From Takakia lepidozioides (taxonomy: Eukaryota > Streptophyta > Takakiopsida > Takakiales > Takakiaceae): a DNA stretch of 64,000 bases. Numbering within the stretch: the stretch's first letter is position 1; the number at the start of each line of letters is the position of its first letter. The stretch is from positions 31,076,042-31,140,041 of the forward strand of contig CM060734.1 of assembly GCA_030704615.1 (NCBI GenBank), written 5' to 3'. Both the position numbers and the translations under genes were made by a program. Shown here in pieces: positions 12,374 to 26,700 of this stretch. The notes under the pieces were generated by a model. The model was not told where the DNA came from. It saw nothing but the letters and a program-made list of their open reading frames with translations, and made no database searches.

Positions 12374-15300
12374 ATGCAGGGGTTGTGCGCAGCGGCAGCA
12401 GCACCCGCTTGTGTGCCCTGCAGCGACAATGTGCGGAGGGGTGACGGTGCGAGGGGGGCATCCGCCCGTGTGGCATTTGCATCACTAGTGCCGGGGCGGG
12501 GAAGCGTGCAATCCAGACGGAGGGTCGGGCCCGTAAGGTATGAGAAATTGAAGGGTGGATTGAGAGAGGGTGCTCTGGTGAGTAGGGAGGCCTACGGCAG
12601 CGGGGTTGAGAGACGTGTACGGAGGCCCTTGGGGGTTCGTGCTCAGGCATCAGCCAGTGGGGCTGTTGCGAGCCCGACTGATCCCCCCAGAAAAATATTT
12701 GGAATCGAAGCGATCACTTTGAAGAAGGTGCTTCCGCTTGGCTTGATGTTCTTCTGCATTCTTTTTAATTATACCATTTTGCGAGACACGAAGGACGTGT
12801 TGGTGGTGACAGCCAAAGGAAGCAGCGCCGAGATTATTCCGTTTTTGAAGACATGGGTCAATCTTCCAATGGCCATTGGATTCATGGTTATCTACACACG
12901 GCTGTCAAACGTGCTGTCGAAGGAGCATCTTTTCTACTCGTGTATTTTTCCATTCATCGCTTTTTTTGGGGCTTTTGCCTTCTTCATGTATCCTCTGGTG
13001 GATGTTCTGCATCCCACAGGGTTTGCAGACTACCTTTTGGCGAAAATGGGCACCAGGTTTCTAGGTCCGATCGCTATCATTCGCAATTGGACATTTGTGC
13101 TCTTCTACGTCATGGCTGAGCTGTGGGGCAGTGTTGTGGTCTCGGTGCTCTTTTGGGGCTTCGCTAACCAGGTGCGCTTGCTCATGCCTCGTTTGCGGGG
13201 TTGGTGATGTGGGGGGGGGGGGAGCTCTGGGATCAAGTGCATGGGATATGTTGCCTAAGTCCTTCTATTTAGTATGTTCGAATTCAATGATCTCATGGCC
13301 TTTGGCAACCTAGCCATTCAATGTCTCCGGAGAAAAGCATTTGCTAATATGTTTTAGATGTTTTCCTGGGATTTCAGGGCATTCTAGCAGGAGTCTGATC
13401 AGTTACTCTGGATTTCTGTAGCTATAATGGAAACGGTCCTAGAAAACGAGCGAAGTCTCACGGAATTCCTACTTTTTCATATTTCTGCCAAGTGCAGGGT
13501 CCTTCATTGCTACACTGTCTGTTCTTTCATGTCCCTGCCAAGGGTAGAAGAACCACAGTATGTTTTGTGGGTACTACTGCGGCCACTGTCACATCTAGTG
13601 GCCAGTCAATTGGGCAGCTTTCCGATGCTATTTGCAGCATGTGTCTGGGAAGAGTATGAATTGCTACCGTACTAGTTGGTGGTTGAGTGGCCTCTCTTGT
13701 GCGATCTACATCTGGAGCTAGTTCTGTAGTCTATATCTGGGGCCCAAAATGTAGGTGAGGGGTATTTGTCAGGGCTCTGCTGGCCACAGAACTACGACAA
13801 TGAATCTCAGATCACAATGTTGCAAGATTATCTGGAATCTGGTGACGTGAATGTGGCAATTATTTGCTTTGAAGAAATACTGATTTCTCTTTTTCTGGGA
13901 TTGTCACAGATAACGACTGTTGATGAGGCCAAACAGTTCTATCCTCTGTTTGGGTTGGGGGCAAATGTGGCACTCGTATTTTCGGGCCGCACTGTGAAAT
14001 ACTTTTCACAACTGCGCACCCAGTTGCCACCTGGCGTGGATGGGTGGGGGTATTCTTTGAAGGGTATGATGGGGTTGGTTGTAATTCTTGGTTTAGCAAT
14101 CGTCGGCATATACTGGTATGTCAACAACTACGTCTTGAATGATCCTGCACTTCCCAAGGCAGAGGCGCGCACGAAGGTTAGTCGGCCTTGTCTCTGATTG
14201 GCTAAGTTGATGCTTCAGTTCTTTATTTGCTGAATCTTCACTGATTTCAATCCAAGAAGGAAGTTACTGATTTATACAATCTGGACACTTCGAATGCACC
14301 ATACGGTCAACGTGTGGAGGTTTAGTGTCTATTCACATTGTGTCTGTGCATGTTGCCACTTCACTGGTTCTTCATACCATCTCCATGGCGCACATGAGCT
14401 TCTAGAGTCATTCCCTACTCCTATTGCAGAAAGACTATATCCCAGAATGTTGTGGGAAGCAGGGATGCCATGTGCTCATATCATTCTGTACATTCCAATG
14501 TCTAGTAGACAATATGTTGTCCAAAGTGGGATCAATATGGGGGGGTTCTTAAAATGTGCATGAAATCAGGATGGATAAAATGGTTGGGTCAATTATGCTG
14601 CAAAGTTGAGGTGAGGTGTGGAAAGATAGCATAAAAGAGCCAGTGGCCTTTGACAGAGGTTGGCCTCACAATGTTTGGGCGGTTTTGTGCAGAAAAAAAA
14701 GCCTAAGTTGGGCATGGCAGAGAGTGCTAAATTTTTGTTCAACTCACGCTACATTCGGGACCTTGCAACTCTTGTGGTTGCCTATGGAATTAGTATCAAT
14801 CTTGTTGAGGTCACATGGAAGGCTAAACTAAAAGCACAGGCATGCATCCCCTTTTTCTCTCCCTCATTCTCTTTACACACTTTTTCATGTCTTGGAATGT
14901 TTTGTTACCAACATTACCAGTTAATTGTGTTACAACTAAGTTTCTTAGGCTGTTAGCAGTAGGTGGTGAATGAAATAGGTCATTGCAGCTTGTGCCAGAA
15001 AACTGTACGGTTTAGGCGTAGCCTGGGTGACTGTGGTGATGCCATATTGGCAACTCTTAGGAAGGCTACTTGCAGCTAGTGCAAAGTAGCCATGAAAGTG
15101 GTGCATAACTCTATCACCTGAGCTGAGGGAGCAGGGTAAGATAATCATACAGATTATTGAGAGAACCTAGTGATTATCTTGCTACTCATCATGTGTACCG
15201 ACAAACCTTCAATGGTGGGGGATAGTAAGTGTACTAATAAGTTGTGGTTGTTGTGAACGACTGCAGTATCCAAGCCCTAACGAATACTCTTCATTCATGG

Positions 15301-16542
15301 GCGATTTCTCAATGTACACTGGAATTGCAACATTCACAATGATGTTGCTTAGTCGTGTGATCTTCAGGAAATATGGATGGGGGGTGGCAGCAGCCATCAC
15401 CCCAACTGTCTTGCTCGTTACCGGGGTTGCATTTTTTGCTTTGGTGCTATTTAGCGGTCCTCTCACTCCAGCACTTGCTGGCATTGGGATGACTCCTTTG
15501 CTAGCAGCAGTCTATGTGGGAGCTCTTCAAAATATCTTCAGCAAAAGTGCCAAATACAGCTTGTTTGATCCCTGCAAAGAAATGGCGTACATTCCCTTGG
15601 ACGAGGACACTAAGGTTAGAAACAGTTTTGGGTCTTGACATTTTCAGCACTGCATGTTGAATAAGCACATGCAGTCAATGTTCAAAATTTGCTCAAGCTT
15701 TTTCTGACCATCTTTGGTGAGAAGAACATGATGACGACTTCAAATATTAGATGTTGGTGTTGATACCGTGCAGGTGAAAGGGAAGGCTGCCATTGATGTG
15801 GTCTGCAACCCGCTTGGGAAGTCAGGAGGTGCCCTTATCCAGCAGTTTCTGATTCTGGGCTTCGGATCACTGGCATCCTCAACACCGTACCTAGGAGCTA
15901 TTCTGTTGGTCATTGTGTTGGCGTGGTTGAACGCTGCCCGGTCACTTGATTCGCAGTTCACTCCATTGGTACAGAAAGACTTGAAGGGCAAGCTGCTTGA
16001 GGGCAAACTATCTGCCATCTCTGCAGCTCTCTTTGGCCAATCCAAGGCAAAGAAAGAGGTCGGCTCCCTTCACCTCGTTGATGAATAAACCAATTTGAAA
16101 GTAATCGAAGACTAGGATTGATTGAACCTTCTTTTGAAGAGCTTATTCTTCGAACCCGATAGCTGTGTGATTGCACCCAAAAATACGACTATGACACAAA
16201 CTGAAGGATTTTGATTTCTTAAAAGGCACCTGGGCCCTTGCTTCTGATGGATGATTGCATTTTTGGAACTGTAATGTCTGGTACACACAGTAGGACTTAT
16301 CAGGGAAGTGGATTCCTGGGCTGCAGGTGTCATATAGATTTGTCAGTGTCCTTAATGAGCAAGGCTTCATCGAGGGGCGCTATGTGCCAGTTATTGATGG
16401 GCAAGCTGTGGTCGAGGGAGCTCCTGCCAAAAGCCCCGCCCCTTCCCCCAATCCGGGGTCTGAGAATGGGGGTGGTGTTGTGCTTCAGCAGACAGAAGGG
16501 GAACCTGAGGCCCCGGCTTCTGAGCCAGTACCCATCAAGTGA
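12374..16542 (+). CDS. NTT: Plastid ATP/ADP translocator (nucleotide transporter NTT)
   Basis: Exchanges cytosolic ATP for stromal ADP plus phosphate across the plastid inner envelope. Exons: 12374-13171, 13910-14176, 14693-14839, 15267-15614, 15774-16058 (or to the stop at 16088), and an optional 16327-16542. Residues 1 to about 95 are an Ala/Arg/Ser-rich plastid transit peptide. The rest is the NTT/TLC family (PF03219) with about 12 membrane helices and hallmark motifs: ILRDTKDVLVVTAKG (from about 135), MAELWGS (about 248), FWGFANQITTVDEAK (about 260), LVEVTWK (about 392), SKSAKYSLFDPCKEMAYIP (about 496). Charged residues inside helices, typical of the family, are present. The family is shared with Chlamydiae and Rickettsiae and came to plants by ancient transfer. 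Intron 3 has a GC donor (CAG|GCATGC). If exon 5 is read through, the protein is 624 aa, the usual plant length. If a weak donor at 16059 is used, a Pro/Ser/Glu-rich tail makes it 686 aa. Confidence 0.93.
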
Positions 16543-17979
16543 GACGGTCGGATGGCCTGATGTGATCATCGTGGCTCGTTGATGATCACCCTTCATGAAA
16601 TGTATTGACCCTTGCGGAGTTGGAGGTTATGATTTGAGCTAACAGCAGGTTTTCCTTTTGGGTTGAAGGTTACAGAGGAGGCCAGGTTGAAAAGCACAGT
16701 GGTTGTTGGGTTGAGAAAAAATGTGGGGGAGAATGAAGTGTTATGAGTGTACTTATCTCTTTTACTAGCACTTGGACACACAGTTTTGCATATCAGACAA
16801 ATTATTTGTTTCCTTCGGTGGGTCGAGATTTCTTGGAGATGCAAGCCAGGCTGTGCAATGAGCAAATTGTGACAACTTTTTCAGGAGGTTGGGCCTGTTG
16901 TCTGAGATGTAATGGCAGTTCTTTTTTAAGTCAAGTTGCTTGGGAAACAGGTTGGCAGTCAAAATAACTGCTACTCCCTTTATGTTAGTCTTGTTTATGA
17001 TATTGTGCACTTGCCTCAGATGGCGTAGTTGGGAACTTGAGGGGGCACTTCGCAGGCCACTCTTGGGGAAAACCCAATTGAGTGCATAGGGCTTTTGGAA
17101 GATAATACTGTCAGATATCTAGACAAGGGAATTATCTGAAATGCGTCGAAGAAAGTTCATTTAAGTGGAATCCTATCATTGGGTGGTTTCTATGTTGTGT
17201 GCTCACCATTTGGATGTACATCATTCTAGGACAGAGTTGTCTTATAAGTAATGTAGTGCAAAAGACTAAAGGAGCAGAAGTGGGTGATCAAGCTGGTGGT
17301 TACTTATGTTGAAATCTGGACTTCACTTGCCAAACCTCGTTTCTTGAAAGATCCCCTTTAGTGGCTGGTGGAAGACTGATGTTGATGGGTACATCAGCAC
17401 ACTTCTGCCTTTATATGAAGTAAGAAAGCTGAACTTGAAATTGAACTAGGACCAGGTAATGCTTGGTAGTATCAGAATAACTCGGGTAACCTGTGCTGTT
17501 GGCCCATGTGTGAAGAATTGAAATCTAACCACGCTCAATTTTTATGTATCCAAGCGTCACCTATGTTGAGGCTCATCTAAGCCCAAGTCCAATCTCCTTA
17601 TGTATCCAAGTGCTTCTCTCATAGAAGCCCAACTCCGACCTCCAAAGTCATTCCACCACTTAATTTTGTAATTTGGTAATTTTGTAATTTGGTTAAATTT
17701 TCAACGACCAAAATTGTTTATAATTCCATAAGTCTCGGCCCATAAGTCCAAATTTTGTGAAACCAAATCGGTGCACCCCTACTCATCAAGGGCTTTCCAA
17801 CGGTACTAAAATCGTGGCCAAAGGCCGTGCGGTTTTGGGAGATCTCAACGCTACAAAACAAAACAAAACAAAACAAACAAACAAACAAACAACCTTGCTT
17901 CATATATTGATGTTCCAAAAGCCGTGATTGTTGAGTACATCCGGTGCATGAAGCTGGTTGAGCATGATGCAAGCATGGG
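16543..17979. other. Downstream and intergenic DNA
   Basis: Probable 3' UTR of the translocator followed by unremarkable sequence. The only clear structure is an (AAAAC)n/(CAAA)n microsatellite at 17854-17892. No gene or transposon protein was seen. Confidence 0.4.
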
Positions 17980-18016
17980 TTAACCCCTAAGCGTCAAAAA
18001 CGACCCAACTTGGGTC
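17980..18016 (+). mobile_element. TTAA-flanked, piggyBac-like left terminus
   Basis: TTAA (17980-17983) is followed by CCCCTAAGCGTC and, 18 bases in, by a 15-base palindrome GACCCAACTTGGGTC. The first 12 bases match the piggyBac-side terminus at 58985 (read inward on the minus strand, CCCTTAAGCGCC) at 10 of 12 positions. An inward-facing partner of the same plan lies at 32177-32212. The assignment to piggyBac rests on TTAA, the CCC start and this resemblance. Confidence 0.4.
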
Positions 18017-19002
18017 GGTTGGGTTTAGAAAACGAGCCGGTTATCCTTAACCTGATGTGGGCCCACATAGGCTCATTCGATTGGAAATCAAGTCAGGTAT
18101 GACGTGGCATTTCCCAATTGGTCATACGACCTGGCAATTGCCATGTGGAGAGCCTAGAGTCCGCCACACTCGTGATTTTGAGGCCACTTTCCACCATCTA
18201 ACCTGCCCTGAGGATGACGTGGCAACTAGGGTCAAGTTAGGGTGAAATTCCATGCAGCAGGGTGGCACGTCTCAACACCCTTTATTGCGCCACTTACCCC
18301 CTAATTGGCACCCGCAGCCGACCTGCCTCGGAGATCTCCATGCCTAATCCCCAAGCTGGAATCAATGGCGATGGTAGCTCCGGGCGTGGTTTGGTGTCAA
18401 ACCTGTTGTGGAGTGGGGAGAGCGCGGGAGGAGACTCACTTGATGCGCAGCTCGAGAGCTGCCTGGAGATGCTTCCGTCCACTTTGTGAAATCCGGCGAG
18501 TTTTGTTTTTCCGTCATGAAAACCGGGACACATTTCCGGCATTGGTGGCCCATGAACGCGTGGGGTGGGTGACCCCAAAACCCAATAAACATAGGGGTGG
18601 CCCGAACCTGGGTGGGGGAGTGGACATGCCTTGGGAGGGGTGGAGGCCTAATCAATTTAGGGACGGGTAGAATGAGGCACCCCCTAAAACCCTCCACAAG
18701 AGAGGGCTACTGCCCAAAAATTATAGGCCCACATAGGTGCAATTGCAAGTCTCATGGGCAGGGGGTAAAAAGACCTAGTAGGAGACTCAGATTGGCCCGA
18801 AATGTTTTTGCGGAAAAGCCATACCCACCCACAACCTTCCCACCGGAGCGATTGCCAAATGAACGGCTCAAATTTTTTCCTCAATTTTCTGAACAAACCT
18901 TTTTGCCTGCCCGAAGGAAAACCCCAAATTTGACCCCCCATTTTTAGCATACAAAGCAGCCCACCTGAGATTATGTCAGAAAAAGATGAAATTTGCAGGG
19001 AA

Positions 19003-19395
19003 GGTGTCTTATAGGGTAGAACACCCTATGACCGTTCATCTAAAGATGGCTGAAGATCTAACGGTGAATTTTTGTCGTTTTTACCCCGGATAAATTGATA
19101 AGATGCTCCACATCTGGGGCATCCCAACACATTTGGAAGTGCCTGATTTCATGAAATCCACACAAAGTTATGGGATTTCAAAGTTGAACCAATCCGAATG
19201 CTTGTGTGAAGTTTGAGCCCTATGACCACTCATATTTCTTGGGGGTTCTATCAAACAACTGTTTGCCAAGTGGCAAAAATGAGCAGTCTTGGGCCATCCA
19301 TGGTCGCTCATGCAGGCCTGACCCAAGCAATTATGAGGTGAACGGTCATAGGAACTATAACGGTCATAGGGTGTTTTACCCTATGACAGGGCACC
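19003..19395. mobile_element. Small element with about 30-bp terminal inverted repeats
   Basis: The left end (about 19003-19036) and right end (about 19361-19395) are inverted copies built round TAGGGTAGAACACCCTATGA and its counterpart, with a few mismatches and a small indel. The interior, about 320 bases, has no coding capacity. This has the form of a MITE-like non-autonomous DNA transposon. No target-site duplication was established. Each end is itself partly palindromic (CATAGGGT...ACCCTATG). Confidence 0.45.
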
Positions 19396-20713
19396 AGATT
19401 CTGGAGAGTGTCATGTCAGACCAGTTCGCAGATGGGAAATTCGATAGAAACAGCACTTTTTTTCCCCTATTTACTTCATGTGTTTTTTTTTTGGCACCAC
19501 TTTAGACATTATATTCTTTGGATCTGCTGGTTGGATTTAGACAGGGATTTTTGTGGTCGTAGGTGGGGTAGTTGAGAGTATATTCCAACGGTTAGTTTTA
19601 CAGGGCCTTCAAGATATAAATGTTTTAGAGGGCCAGGGTCCAGTGTTTGAGATCTTGGCAAAAATTGGCCCTTGTCCTTTCGGGGTTAAATAGGTGCTTT
19701 GTAATAAACAAGTTATCAGCTGACAACTTTAGGTGGATGGCCCTATTGTAGGGTGATGCAATGGCAAATAGTCTTGTGGAGTATCTGTTTGAATTCGATC
19801 CTCAGACATTATTTTTTCCAAGATCCTCTTTTGAGTGGATGTTGGAACTGTGGACATTACACTGAGTGTGGCTAGATATAAAGTCATGGGATGGTTGTGT
19901 CAGAATGCAATGCAGCTATGGAAAGTCTTTCAACATAATCCATGGTTGCTGGAAAATATTGCCAACCTTCAAGGCATGTTGTGGCATTTGTCACTACACT
20001 GAAATTTTGCAGTTTTGGTTGTAGAGTGTTACAAGTCTTGTGCATACACACATCTGGAGTGTGAAAGCCATCAGAGTGGATCCAACTAAAAACTTGGGGG
20101 AAGCATCAGATGGAATCCAGCTTCTCCAAAATCTGGTTGGGTTGTAGACATTTTAATAGTTACCAATTTGTCACATAGATCTGGTATCTCAAGTAGAGAA
20201 GGGCATTTTCCCCCTGGAAGAACCGCCCACTAGATTACACCATACCATATGAGCAATGGGTTGTACAATCAAGGAAATTTCCGTTGTCGCCTACGGAAAA
20301 GACTAGTCCCCAGAGTCTGAGCTTCAGATTCAAAGGGGAGTGTTCGATGCAGTCATTTTTTAGAGGCAAGCTTGGAAGCTCCCACCGATGGCTGACTGTC
20401 CTGGAATGATTAGGTGTGGCCAAGTCAATTAAGTCTCACAAAATAAAATAATTTCACGAGTCACATTCAATGGTCTAAAAGGGAGAGACCCAGTGAAGTA
20501 TGTAGTTTATGTTGCAACACCAAACGGACTCCGAAGTGGCAAACTGTCACAAAGCAAACATGACTGACATCATCCCCTTCTAGAGTTGGTAAATTGTTAC
20601 CGAATTATGATCCCAAATAAGTCCTAAAAATTTGTACAAGATTTCATAGCCAGTCAAGAATTCAGAGTGGATGCACTTCAAAGGAAAACATTATTATCTC
20701 CACCTGCTTGACT
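19396..20713. other. Intergenic DNA downstream of the TBC gene
   Basis: No gene, RNA or strong repeat recognised. The stretch next to 20713 must hold the 3' UTR of the minus-strand TBC gene. Confidence 0.4.
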
Positions 20714-23700
20714 TCAAATTTCTTTTCCTGATAGAGCATAGGCAGGGGGAGTTCCAGGAGAAATACATGCTACCCCTTTCTCCCCTGCAAACACACACAG
20801 TGCCTCTGCATCTCTCAACGTTGACTCCAAATCAATGTGTCCACTGAGCTCATTGATAAACTTCAGTAGTGTATCGAACTCCATCTGTTCATCCATTATC
20901 TTCCGGCGATGTCGCTTCAACACGGCCACACACATGTACAAATGGAAATGCTCTGATAGATGGTGGCTCCATAAGACTTCCCACAGTTGCAATACGTTGT
21001 CATAATCAAACTCTCTAATAGGATCATAAGACAGGAAAGTAAACAGTCAGTGCTTCATTTGAACAGGGAGCGAGCTACTCCAAACATAACAAGCATACCA
21101 ACTGTCAACTCAGAGTAAATATATGCCAGAATGCTATGGACGGCAAGTATGTCAGTTACATGCAAAGAATGTACTAATAAGACATTGTTTGCCTTTTACA
21201 TGCAAAGAGAGGGGGTGGGACAGAAGGAAACTTTAAACCGACAGGTGCAGCCAAGGGCCCATGTCCAGCCAGAGAAACTGGAGAAATTGAGTGAACATGG
21301 AACACTCACCTTTTGAAATGAATAAGAATCCATCGGAAGCAGAAAAAATAGTTGAGACAGTCAGCCTGCTTGAAATAGTCATGCAATGGACCATCAAGCA
21401 ATTGCACAAGCTGCACCATGACCCCAATAACTTGCCATGTCAGAGTTAGTGACTTCGCATTTACTTTATCATTACTCCCATATGAACCAGGAGCAACTTC
21501 TATGAGTGATGATCATGTGAAACCAGGTTAAACAGAAATGTAGTCAGTAGACCGCGCAAAGCACATGGTTGTTTGGAAAGAGCGGGGATGAGGATCGGAG
21601 AGGAGCACCAGTCATTCCCAGGCTCCTCCAGAAGTGGGACTCTCCACTGATACCAGACTGATTCAAGCATTCTAGATGCATCATTCACCCCCAAAATATG
21701 AACAAAAAGGAGCACCACAATAAATGAGCCTTCAAACTGAGTAGAGAGGTGTGCAATTACAGTCCTTGTCCTGTATCCAACTCAGAGGCATCTCATTGAA
21801 AAGATTATCCAATGCACCTCATCCAAAGAAAAAGAGAATGTAAAACAGGAATAAAGAGAGAAAATATATTCAATAAAAGTTGGCATTGTGGCCATATGTG
21901 CTGCACTGGACTTGGACAAAGTAAACGAGGGAATGACAAAAGTGACTTGGACTTAGAAGACAAGTGAAAGAAGAAACTTAACAATGTCCATAGAGAGCAG
22001 AGAGAGAAAGACAGAAATAAGTTTGTACATGCACAGGAGGCCGAAAGAGAGAAGAAAGAAAAGGAGCTGGAATAACTCAAAAGAGGGAGAGAGACCTCTT
22101 CCCTCGGTCCCCTCCAGAACCCAAAAAGAAGAAACTATTGCATCCACTGGAGGCCTAGAAAGAGACCTTAGTGAGGGCCAGAAGCTGTGAGTGCATCCCA
22201 TTTTGATCACGATGAAAGTTTGGAGCCATGCGCTCCATAAGTGCAGCAAACGACCAGAACGACTCTGACTCATCTTCCATCACATAAAGAATTGGTGACA
22301 GCAAATCACTCATGCCCTGCACCCAGTATCAACAGAACGCCAGGAGAGCAGATGAATGTCGAGATCTAGTTCTCTAGAGCTTTCTTGGTATAATGAAAAC
22401 ACCTCCAGGTGAATCTTCCAGAGAATATTCAGTTGGATAGCAGAATTTCTCTCCTCTCCAGATACATTCACCATTCTCCTTCATACTTCTTTGCAGGCCT
22501 CGAAGACAAACACCACAAATGACTGTGAGTAAATCTCCTGCTCCTCTACTCTTAAATGAGCGAACTTAAGAGCCTTTGGGCTGGAATAGTACTGGGATCG
22601 GCGGCCTCCCGGGGAGTCTAAGTGCTGCACCCACTATATATTTCGCCAAACAACATCTTATGAGTACCTTCTTAAAGTAGAATACCATGTTTGATGTAGA
22701 GCTTGCCCCGATCAGACACCCATATCAGAAAGCTTGAAAAGCATGAATGCCAAGGTCAGCCAAGACCAAGGCACTAAAGGATGAAAAGACTCACTTAAAG
22801 ACTCCCAAGCTTCAAGCATCCATTCATTGTAAGTCTCGGCATCCTCATCAAGTGAGTTGATCTCCAGAAGTTTCATTCAACAGATAAATATCAGAAGGGA
22901 AAGGTAAGGTAAGGAAGAAGAGAATCTAAATGTGTCCCTAATATCCCTAAAGACCCTCTGCTAGACACAAAATGTTGCTCCTCACAATTTTCTACAAAGG
23001 GTTGTTCACAAAACACTATCTTGTGAAAGATTATCTTGTGAATCCCGTAGAAAAAACCAGTTATCTAGCGGTGTTAGGCATTCCACTGCCTGAAAATGGG
23101 AAATCTCCAGCAATCTAAAGGCTGGAGCTGATTAATCCACAAAAGGACACAGGAAAGAATGTAATCATAAGACGTTGTTGTCGTAACCTTGTGGCCAATT
23201 ACCCCTCACCCAGTTTGGGTGGAACAAAGGACACAGGAAAGAGGGAAAGACAAACACTTGAGACACCAATCCATGGCCTGCAGCAAAACTACTCCCTGTC
23301 TGACACTTTCAAGACATTCACTTAAACATTTAGCAACAAACATGCCTTCTCCAAAACCCACCTGACAGTAGCCCAAGTCAAAATTGAAGAAGGAATATGT
23401 CACTAGTACGTCACGGAGAAGAACCACATTTGGGTTGTCATCGTCAGCATAGAAAGGCAATGTTCGGTCTGTGCGAACCTACACTCACACTTTTCCAAAT
23501 TAGCCACAAAAAGCCATGAATTCGTCATCAAAGCAGGTCAAAGTACACCTTCCTAAATGAAGTGAAATAGGTCAATGTATCAGGAGATCGGAAGAAATGT
23601 CCTCCTAGAGCTCGTTCCAGAGCTGGTATGGGATTGCAGCCAACCAGGTATGAAAACTCAATCTAAATTGCAATATTGCTCACACGACAATCTAATGAAG

Positions 23701-26700
23701 AAAATTGGGCTGGAATTGGGCTGGAATTGAAACCATCCTGATTTGACCACCAACCAGACTTTACGATTTGGCCTGCGTCCCTGGAGCCAACCCACAGCAA
23801 CTGTTGCAAGAAGAGCTGAGAACCAAGCCAAAGGACCCGCAGCTACATACAACTCGGTAATTTCCTGACAGTAGCAAATTGGACATATCAAGCACCCAAA
23901 AAACAGGTGATCATACCACATCCTTCTCCACACGGTGCTTGCGCTCCCGAAACTTAGCAAAACGCTTTGCTTGGTCCTCCGATACAGTCTGCAAAAACAC
24001 AAAACCCGACTCTACAGTTAGATTTGATTTTGGGGACAGTTGACAACCACACAGATTCAATGTTGGTGCAGTGCACAAGGCTCTCATTTGGGCGACCATT
24101 AGTGGGAAATTGCTATGTGGTAGAGAACCCGTAACACCAGGTTCACCCAGAAGTACAAGGAGATCATTAAACTATCCGCAAGAGAGGGAGAAAATTGAGA
24201 AGGTTTCAGACCTGCCACTGCGACTTGAGAACACGATACTCCTCTTTCATTTTGACAACCAGAGCCTCTCGCTCCAAATAGGTCGAGTCAAATTTAAAAT
24301 GACCCAGCAAAAATTTCCACACCTGTACGCCACCCATTTTTTTACTTTTCCTCATACATAGTGGTATAACTAGGTGCAAAGACCTCCATAACAACAACGG
24401 AACCTCCGCGGAGGCTTCATCATCCAACCATGCAGAATCCACTGATACATTCACAGAAAAAGAGAAGGCAGATACCTCACGGCGCAGGTTTGCCTCCACT
24501 CCACCATGAAAGATACGTTTTCTCAGCGCCTTTGGATCCACCACCCGTCCTTCACTGTCCAGAAACGTGGCCCACTACACACCACACACCAGGACTTTTG
24601 CTAAGGAGGCAGACTTTCCAAGCTCCACAGACAAGAGGGCCAATTCACTGGGATGCTGTATAACTCTATGCCATCAATCCATACCATCCTGTTGACTCAG
24701 TAATGTCGCAGGCTGCAAATGGCCTCCCATGGCAGCTCTAACAAAAGGAAATCTTCTGGTTACTCTGTGATGCCCTTCTAGTGACTATGGGGTTGTCACT
24801 GACGAGGTGTGTCTATCATTTACCAGGTCAAGACAGGCACACAAGATTGCTTAATGAAGTGTAACAAGGTCCCAGCTGTGCTTAGAATGTCATCCATTGT
24901 TAATTCCACATTTATGCTGTCCATCAAATCTACGAGGTACAAGGACATGACTTACATGTTTGTGCATATAACAAAAAGGCCATTTATAGTCTACCACTCA
25001 CCAGGTGAATTCATTGAAAACACAGACACAGAAACCACACTAAGCTTCTTCCCGAGCAATGTCTACCCTTTATAAACACATATTGGTTCTGCAAGTACAA
25101 ACCTCTTCACTCCCAAGAGGGGGTGGCCGTGCCCGTCCCCAAACGAGCGCAGGTGAGTCAATCTGGCACCATACCAAAATAACCACAATGAGCCACTTCA
25201 ACGACATCCAGCACGGACAGTCAAAAGGCAGACACTAGCAAGCTCCATCAAGCCAGGATCTTTCTCCGTCAATCACCATTTTTAATGTTTCTAAGGACAA
25301 CCTGGAAGAATCAACTTCATTTGTACAAGTGATTGGACAAGAGACCTTGAAGACGAATTTTGCTAAAGGACCTTGGCATGCAGAACAATTTCACAAAATA
25401 TCAAGATTGAGAGCTTACAGGAGAAGGTAAGGGAGTGTCAAGAACATCTTCAAAGCACAAAGAGCTGGCGCGGGAATTAAGTACCTGCGTACCATCCACA
25501 AGCTCAAAGGTGCCCACATTAGTGGCTGCCTCTTCATCGGACTCCCCCTGTAGCTGCTCAGAAGGAAATCACACTCTCTTTAATGACTTTGCAGTAAGGT
25601 CTTCTGTGCCAACTCTGAGATAAAAGGCATCAGTACTCTCAGGTGACAAATTATCCTGCTGGGCTTGATTGATTTGTGTCAGTTTGTACAAGCTGCAGCC
25701 CTAGAGTCTGGATTGTGGTGTTTCAATAAACAGTGAGTAGCTTTAGAGCACAGCCATCAGCATACAAGCACAGAAATACTAGCCAACAGACTCAAAGTAA
25801 ACAATTGGTTTGGGCTTTCCAGATTTCCTCTAGAAAGTCCTCACATAAGCATCAATCTGCTGTGTGTGAGCTGCCCAGCATAGCCTCCAACAGGACCAGG
25901 GCTTCAGGCTCAGCCTCGAGACAACGTTTAAAGTAAAACGATTAAAAAACATTAAAGGACAGTGATGTGAGTAAGACAATTTTCACAAACTACAAGAGGA
26001 AAGGTGCATGATGCATCCATCTGAGAGAATCTCCCTTTGAGCTCTTGAACCAGTCTCAAGTTGCTCTCTCTGAAAAGGTCTGAATCACCTCATCCACCCA
26101 GTTGTCTACTCATGTAAAAGCAAAGCATACACACACTAACCTCATCTGTTGAAGGTTGGACAGGCACAACTGCTGATGCCTGGACTGTGGGCCTGTCTGA
26201 TGGCACTGAAATGGAACTCATGGACAAAGAAGATTCCTCCAAGTGTGCTCGAGACCTATTAGGTGCCCGATCAAAATCCATTTCGGAATTACCTAGCAAA
26301 CGTCCCTCTCCAAACAAATGCGCTGTTGTTTCTCTGGCAAACTTCGTAACCATTGAGAACTTTTCCAGAACATGGATGGAAAGATCCCGTGCTGGATCTC
26401 GCATCCTATATTGTTGTGTTTCTGACCCTTCCATCCTGCTGCCAGTGCCATTGCCATTCTCCACCACTTTTTGTGCCTCTCCATCTTGTTTGGGAACAAC
26501 ACCCCAAGCATCAAGTTTGCTAGTCGATGCCGTGGCTACTGCTGGAGCCACCTCTGTCAGATCCAAAGATGTGAGACTCCTCTGCAGACCCACCCACCCT
26601 CTTAGTGTTTCAAGTGTTCATTTTGGGATTTCTGGCTGGTACATGAAGGTCAAATAAGCAGCTAGAAACATAAATGCAAGTAGTACACATCACATCAGCA

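Noticed and set aside
13766-13909. N-terminal extension of translocator exon 2
   Set aside because: The residues before ITTVDEAK are not family-like and follow an intronic stretch; a good acceptor lies at 13909.
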